Shown in pieces: positions 60,001 to 64,000 of a stretch of DNA of 64,000 bases; within the stretch, counting starts at the first letter, position 1; each line of letters opens with the position of its first letter. Below the pieces are notes generated by a model that saw only the letters and a program-made list of their open reading frames with translations, was not told the origin of the DNA and ran no database searches. The translations under genes and the position numbers were made by a program. The DNA lies in contig OX359246.1 of the NCBI GenBank assembly GCA_947179485.1, forward strand, positions 6,820,001 through 6,884,000, read 5' to 3'. The stretch comes from Allacma fusca (lineage: Eukaryota > Arthropoda > Collembola > Symphypleona > Sminthuridae).

Positions 60001-60429
60001 AGAACTCAGCTCATTACTCAGCTTTTTAATCAAGGACACTCTTCAGAGATATACGTCTTGAAAATTGTTATGTTGTTCATATCCATCATGGGGGGCTATG
60101 CTGGGATTCACACATTCTTTGAAAATCCTGCTTCAGGTGCATTGCTCATCACAGTATCCGTGTTTGCTCATGGAATTGTTGCCGCGGGTTTCGGGAACGC
60201 CTTTGCGTTGCCCGAATACCTCCTGATGATGAAAAGGGAATTGGGACGACATTCAAGATTGAGTAAAATGGACAGGATGGAGTTAGCATGGTGTGAAAGG
60301 AGGATTGGAGCCGTTGACCCAGTGGGAATCAGAGCGGGCCCTTTCAGTACAATTGAAAGGGAGTCAACCCCTGCGTTTTTTAATTTTTCAATTAATGGAA
60401 TTACCACTCTTTTAATTGGTTCACATTAG

Positions 60430-61495
60430 AACTGCATTCTTTTGATATTTGAAAGCAACTGATGGATCTAAATTATATATCTAACGTTAATTTTTAATTT
60501 TTGCATTGTGACATCACACTATTTGTTTCGAGTAAAAAAACAAGTTTCTTAAGATAATTACGTATTATTAATTAAGGAGAATTGCTTAGAAATAATAGTC
60601 ATCATAGCCTTCGATTTATTTTAGCATTTAGATTAAAAATTATTAATGAACTCAAAATATTTAGAAGGATTTTATTGTACAGACATTAACGGTACAATTC
60701 GAAAGGTGGATAGTCTGGCATGCAACTAGTGCTCCAGGAAAGATCTTTAAAACGTATTCTGAGTCCTATCTTCAGGAACATAAACTAAATTACTTTCAAA
60801 AATGAACATTAAATTTACATTTTATAATCGTAACTGATGCAGTAAAAATGATAAGTTTGGCTTGGAGTAACTCACAAAATTGTAAATAAATTAAAAACTT
60901 GAATGAAATAGATGAAATAGTGTTTTTAATGGATGTTACACATACATAATTATTGATTGAATAAATTCGATATCAGAACAATAATCCGATGGCTAGTTAT
61001 TTATTCTGGGAAATGAGAAAGGAAAGATGCAATCTGAAGACGAACGACTTAAAATAAGTACAAGTAGAAGAAATAACAAGACTGAGAGTCTCACAATTTA
61101 AACTCAAATTTTTGCATCTAAACTTATGTAACTATACATCAAAAAGGTACGGAATAACTTCACACAGTTCTCATCCACTGTTGCTCTGCATTTACAACTG
61201 AAGAATGGTGAGACATTTGTAGCGAAGTTCAGGACGTCTGCTGGCAGAATGGATCAGTCGATTCTTCATTCATAATTTGCTTAAAATTATTTAATAGCAA
61301 AATTGTTATAACTATAATTTATGGAATTATACCTGATAATTTTGCTTACACCTTCATTGTAAAGTACAAGTGTCTTATTCTATTGGACATGCATAAATAC
61401 ATATGCATACGAGAAGTTCGTGTTTTATGCCGGAGTTTATATTCTTATGCCCGCAAGAATTTATGTGTAAATAATTACATTTTGTTCGATTACAG
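60430..61495. other. Spacer downstream of receptor copy C
   Basis: AT-rich with no gene or repeat end recognised. Confidence 0.4.
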
Positions 61496-61693
61496 ATGAC
61501 AAAGTTCATTGTGTTTGTCATATTTTTGGTGCACGTAATAGTATTGTTGAGGTTTATAATATTCAAGATTTGCTACAGAAAAGAATATTATTTTAAAATA
61601 TTGTACAAGGGAAGTGTCCCAAATACTTTGCTATTTAGATCAGTGAAGAGCTCGAAGAGAGGAAATGTGTTGACTTGGCTGGAACGCTTCTGA
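61496..61693 (+). CDS. Possible last exon of a small membrane protein, 65 aa
   Basis: ATG directly after a pyrimidine-rich ATTACAG, so it may be either a start or the first codon of an exon. It reads MTKFIVFVIFLVHVIVLLRF, one membrane segment, followed by a basic tail ending LTWLERF. AATAAA at 61797-61802 fits a 3' end. No family recognised and no upstream exon found. It could also be a chance frame. Confidence 0.3.
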   Translation: MTKFIVFVIFLVHVIVLLRFIIFKICYRKEYYFKILYKGSVPNTLLFRSVKSSKRGNVLTWLERF

Positions 61694-62767
61694 AATGTAA
61701 TATGATAGGTTAAAGTGAAGGAATCAACAGGTGCGAAGATTCTGCTGTTGCTGATTGTAACGTGACGAATGATCTGTAATGAGATTTTATGATCCCAATA
61801 AAACTTTCAAGGAGTTGAACCATAACTATCCGTCTCCTTCTTTTTATTCTATGCAAATCTTATGGCACCATGACAAATATATACTTCTAAAAACTTAACT
61901 TCATTGTGTCTTCTTTCACATTTGTAATCTTTACACTTGCACTTTGTCATACATACAGGACTCTTACTTGAACAGCCTATGATTGAAATTCTAGAATAGA
62001 ATTAATTCGTAAAATGTAATCCAATAGAGGTTCATCAATATAACGAATAGTAATGGGGAAAATACAATAAGGGCTGAAACACTACCGTATTTATTAAAAT
62101 CTTTATTGAAAATCCCGTGATGTAGTGAAATTGACCTCGGTTCATAATGCCAAATAAATGTCGAAGAGCTTTGACATGACGTAGTATTATTACTCTTGTC
62201 TACAATTTAAATTAAGTCTAATGAAAACCATTATTTATTAATTTTTTTAATTTATTTTTTATTCTACTTTTTAAGATAATCTTCGTATTTGTTCTTTTAA
62301 AAAACCAGTTTTACATCAATACACGTAGTTATAATTACATGTGATTGAGACAGCCGATCTATCCGAGGTAAGTACAACGATCCGCTCACAGAACTTTTAT
62401 GGATGTGTTGCAACATCCAACCGCGTAGGTAGAAGTCGTACAAATATCACTTTACCCCTGGTTGACTTAACACAACTGTAGTGCTATATCTACAGTCTGA
62501 GATGATTTTTAATTCAATTTTTAATGCTTCTTCCAAATACTTAAATGAGCAAAATTACGGCTCTCCTAACTGCTTGTTCTTATAAGGAGATCTTATTTCT
62601 CTGGATTAAGACAATCCGACAAGGCAATGTGTCAATAATGAGTAAATGTAGGTTTTCAATTACGGGATTAAAGTGACACAATTGAATTCCGAAAATGAAT
62701 AGGATTTATTTAGAGAAAACATTTGAATTTACAAAACGTTGTAGTGCATAAACAAATGTATAGGAAC
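61694..62767. other. Right part of duplication unit 2, then spacer
   Basis: 61940-62112 matches 48890-49040, and 62113-62622 matches 51600-52545 without the MITE. No gene supported. Confidence 0.5.
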
Positions 62768-63446
62768 TCAAGTGCAGAAGCAATGGTACTCAGAAGTCTG
62801 AGTCCTACAATGTCTCAGTACACATTGTTGGAGCTGCCGTTTGGCACAATGGTACGATTTAGAGAAGTTTTTTTTCTTGCAAATATCTGCGCATCTGGAG
62901 GTATCCTCGGCCTCAACACATGTCTGCTTCAATGAAGCATCGCTCTGCCAAATAATCAAATATTGCATACTCAAAATCAATCCCGCCTATATATGTACTT
63001 TCATACAGAATCCTAATCTGGCCATATTTTAAAGAATTACAATAATTTGCATTTAAAATAAATTGCATGCACACATTGTAATGGTCAAATTTGATTGACA
63101 TAACCCATACCTGGCATTCACAATAAAAATCCCTGCACTCCCCTTCCTCACAATAATCCTTGCAGACCAGGTCCTTCAAAGGGGGGATTTCTTGCGAGCC
63201 GCAATATTTTAGTCCAGACTTCCCCGATTTCCTTAACTAAAAAGTAACCTTATTTAAAAATTTACTGGAAAAAATTATAAAAAGTAGTAGATTTTTGGAA
63301 CTTACTTTTGATGACAGCATTCTGCTTTTGATAGCTTTCGAGCCCAGTTTCAGTTCCGAACCTTCAATAGCTTTTTTCCCATGGGATTCTTGGAAGACAG
63401 CCAAAAGACACAAAGTAAAAAACGTGAACATCGGATGGATCAACAT
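62768..63446 (-). CDS. Secreted two-module CS-alpha-beta (defensin-like) peptide precursor, 147 aa
   Basis: Exons 63446-63306, 63236-63111 and 62944-62768, both introns phase 0; the 444 nt close to 147 codons plus TGA. Exon 1 holds a signal peptide (MFTFFTLCLLAVFQESHG, second Met) and a basic linker rich in Lys and Ser. Exon 2 carries six cysteines spaced C-x12-C-xxx-C-x4-C-x4-C-x-C (CKDYCEEGECRDFYCEC), the CxxxC plus CxC pattern of the cysteine-stabilised alpha-beta fold. Exon 3 carries eight, C-x8-C-xxx-C-x9-C-x7-C-x4-C-x7-C-x-C, ending HCFCT. Each exon is thus one candidate knot domain. The fold is used by antimicrobial defensins and by channel-binding peptides; which applies cannot be told. 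A TATA box lies upstream. No defect seen. Confidence 0.7.
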
Positions 63447-63561
63447 TCTTGCTGAGGACGGTTCAAACTCCGAAAAGTAAGAAAAAATTATTTACAGTTG
63501 AAAGGAAATTTTACCACTGTATTTGGAAATGGCCAAAAGCAGACTGACAATAAGTGACAAG

Positions 63562-63601
63562 TGATAAGCCGTTCATAAGAAAGGGAGAATATTTTTATAT
63601 A
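63562..63601 (-). promoter_or_regulatory. TATA box and initiator candidate of the defensin-like gene
   Basis: On the minus strand TATATAAAAAT lies at 63591-63601, followed about 35 nt later by TCACTT, an initiator-like site near 63562. This would leave a 5' untranslated region of roughly 115 nt before the ATG at 63446. Confidence 0.45.
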
Positions 63602-64000
63602 TGGCTTGGCACAAGACACTAATAAGCATTAATGCATTTAAATACGCTCACCCTAGCCTATGTAGAATTTATACGGCTATATACCCAAAGTTACAATCAA
63701 TTCGCCGTATTTTTTCCCTCCTGTCCCCCATGAACTTTTTTGCGACAATCCTTGAGTCTACTATATGTGAGTAATGGGATGAGGATTTTTTATGCTCAAA
63801 ATTGAAAGTGAATTGTAACGTTGTTGCCATCGGGGTATTTACATATGGAAAAGTGAAGTAGAGTTATATAACTCACACACACAGCTGCCCTCCTGCTTTT
63901 GCTGCCTGTGATCTTCACCCACATTTTATGCAAGAGATGATTGAAGCACGCACTTATGTATTTACATTTTCGCCCTCATATCCCAATAGTGAATGTCTTT
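63602..64000. other. Intergenic to window end
   Basis: No gene, repeat end or RNA recognised. Confidence 0.4.

Larger units (their letters stand above)
54630..60429 (+). pseudogene. Chemoreceptor-like gene split by a nested transposon stack (unit 2, copy C)
   Basis: Exon 1 lies in two pieces: 54630-54660 (ATG, MLTATELHLY) and 58923-59276, separated by the 4254-bp element at 54661-58914 and one copy of its 8-bp target duplication. Exon 2 is 59531-59834 and exon 3 59949-60429. Ignoring the insertion, the pieces sum to 1170 nt, phases 1 and 2 match, and 389 codons read without a stop, so the transposon is the only visible lesion. Exon 3 ends RESTPAFFNFSINGITTLLI. In the genome as it stands the start codon is cut off from the rest, unless the whole stack is removed by splicing, for which I see no evidence. 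Close paralogue of copy A. Confidence 0.85.
53512..62622. repeat. Segmental duplication, unit 2
   Basis: Counterpart of 44842-52545. Without the 4.25-kb transposon nest it is shorter than unit 1, because it lacks the segment equal to 49.15-51.6 kb: at about 62112 the sequence passes directly from the homologue of 49040 to the homologue of 51600. Confidence 0.8.

Overview
The window is animal nuclear DNA. Genes have spliced exons with GT/AG borders, DNA is AT-rich, intergenic space is wide, and transposons with target duplications are common. The gene content fits an arthropod: a cluster of 7-TM chemoreceptor-like genes, secreted peritrophin-A (chitin-binding) proteins, an EB-module protein, a MATH-BTB protein and a kinesin-light-chain-like TPR array. 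I think a springtail (Collembola) is most likely because of the divergent chemoreceptors lacking the usual insect C-terminal motif, but this is an inference and not proven by the sequence.

Layout. 0-1 kb: 3' end of a 42-residue TPR array. 2.3-3.4 kb (-): a membrane-anchored LRR-like protein, gene model incomplete. 3.4-12.3 kb: no protein gene that I can support; it holds a tRNA-related SINE-like insertion with a 14-bp target duplication, a TA-flanked MITE, a TAA-flanked MITE, a tRNA-Ala(CGC) and a word-repeat block. 12.3-14.2 kb (-): intronless EB-module protein. 15.5-18 kb (-): dead chemoreceptor copy carrying two DNA transposons. 18.2-18.9 kb: foldback element. 19.5-21 kb (-): intact three-exon chemoreceptor, 396 aa. 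22.1-22.8 kb: small foldback element and a 21-bp minisatellite. 23.7-25.5 kb (+): six-exon MATH-BTB gene, 338 aa. 26-28.3 kb: foldback element. 28.4-31.3 kb (+): secreted glycoprotein with a beta-gamma-crystallin-like module, plus a partial second module. 32.1-40.3 kb (-): tandem peritrophin genes (391 aa, 407 aa, and one partial). 42.4-43.7 kb: foldback element with a TAA-flanked MITE inside it. 44.8-62.6 kb (+): a tandem segmental duplication carrying three chemoreceptor copies: one pseudogene, one intact (388 aa), and one whose first exon is split by a 4.25-kb stack of nested transposons. 62.8-63.4 kb (-): small secreted protein with two CS-alpha-beta (defensin-like) modules.

The most striking signal is a set of hAT-like elements. 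Most have 8-bp target duplications and ends beginning CAGTG, TAGTG, CAGGG or TA(A/G)(A/G)GG. Their arms are built from a short near-palindromic word repeated many times, and almost every family uses its own word (for example ggttcagg, gtacctgtaccc, tccgatccg, cccgaacccg, aacgatat, aacttgac, ggaattcgaat). Four of them, possibly five, are stacked one inside another within one receptor exon. Paralogous empty sites in the duplicated segment show independently that one of these elements, and a second kind of MITE, are insertions.

Exon models were built by hand. For seven genes every exon phase closes to a complete reading frame, which is strong internal support. Family names rest on motif recognition alone and no database search was possible.
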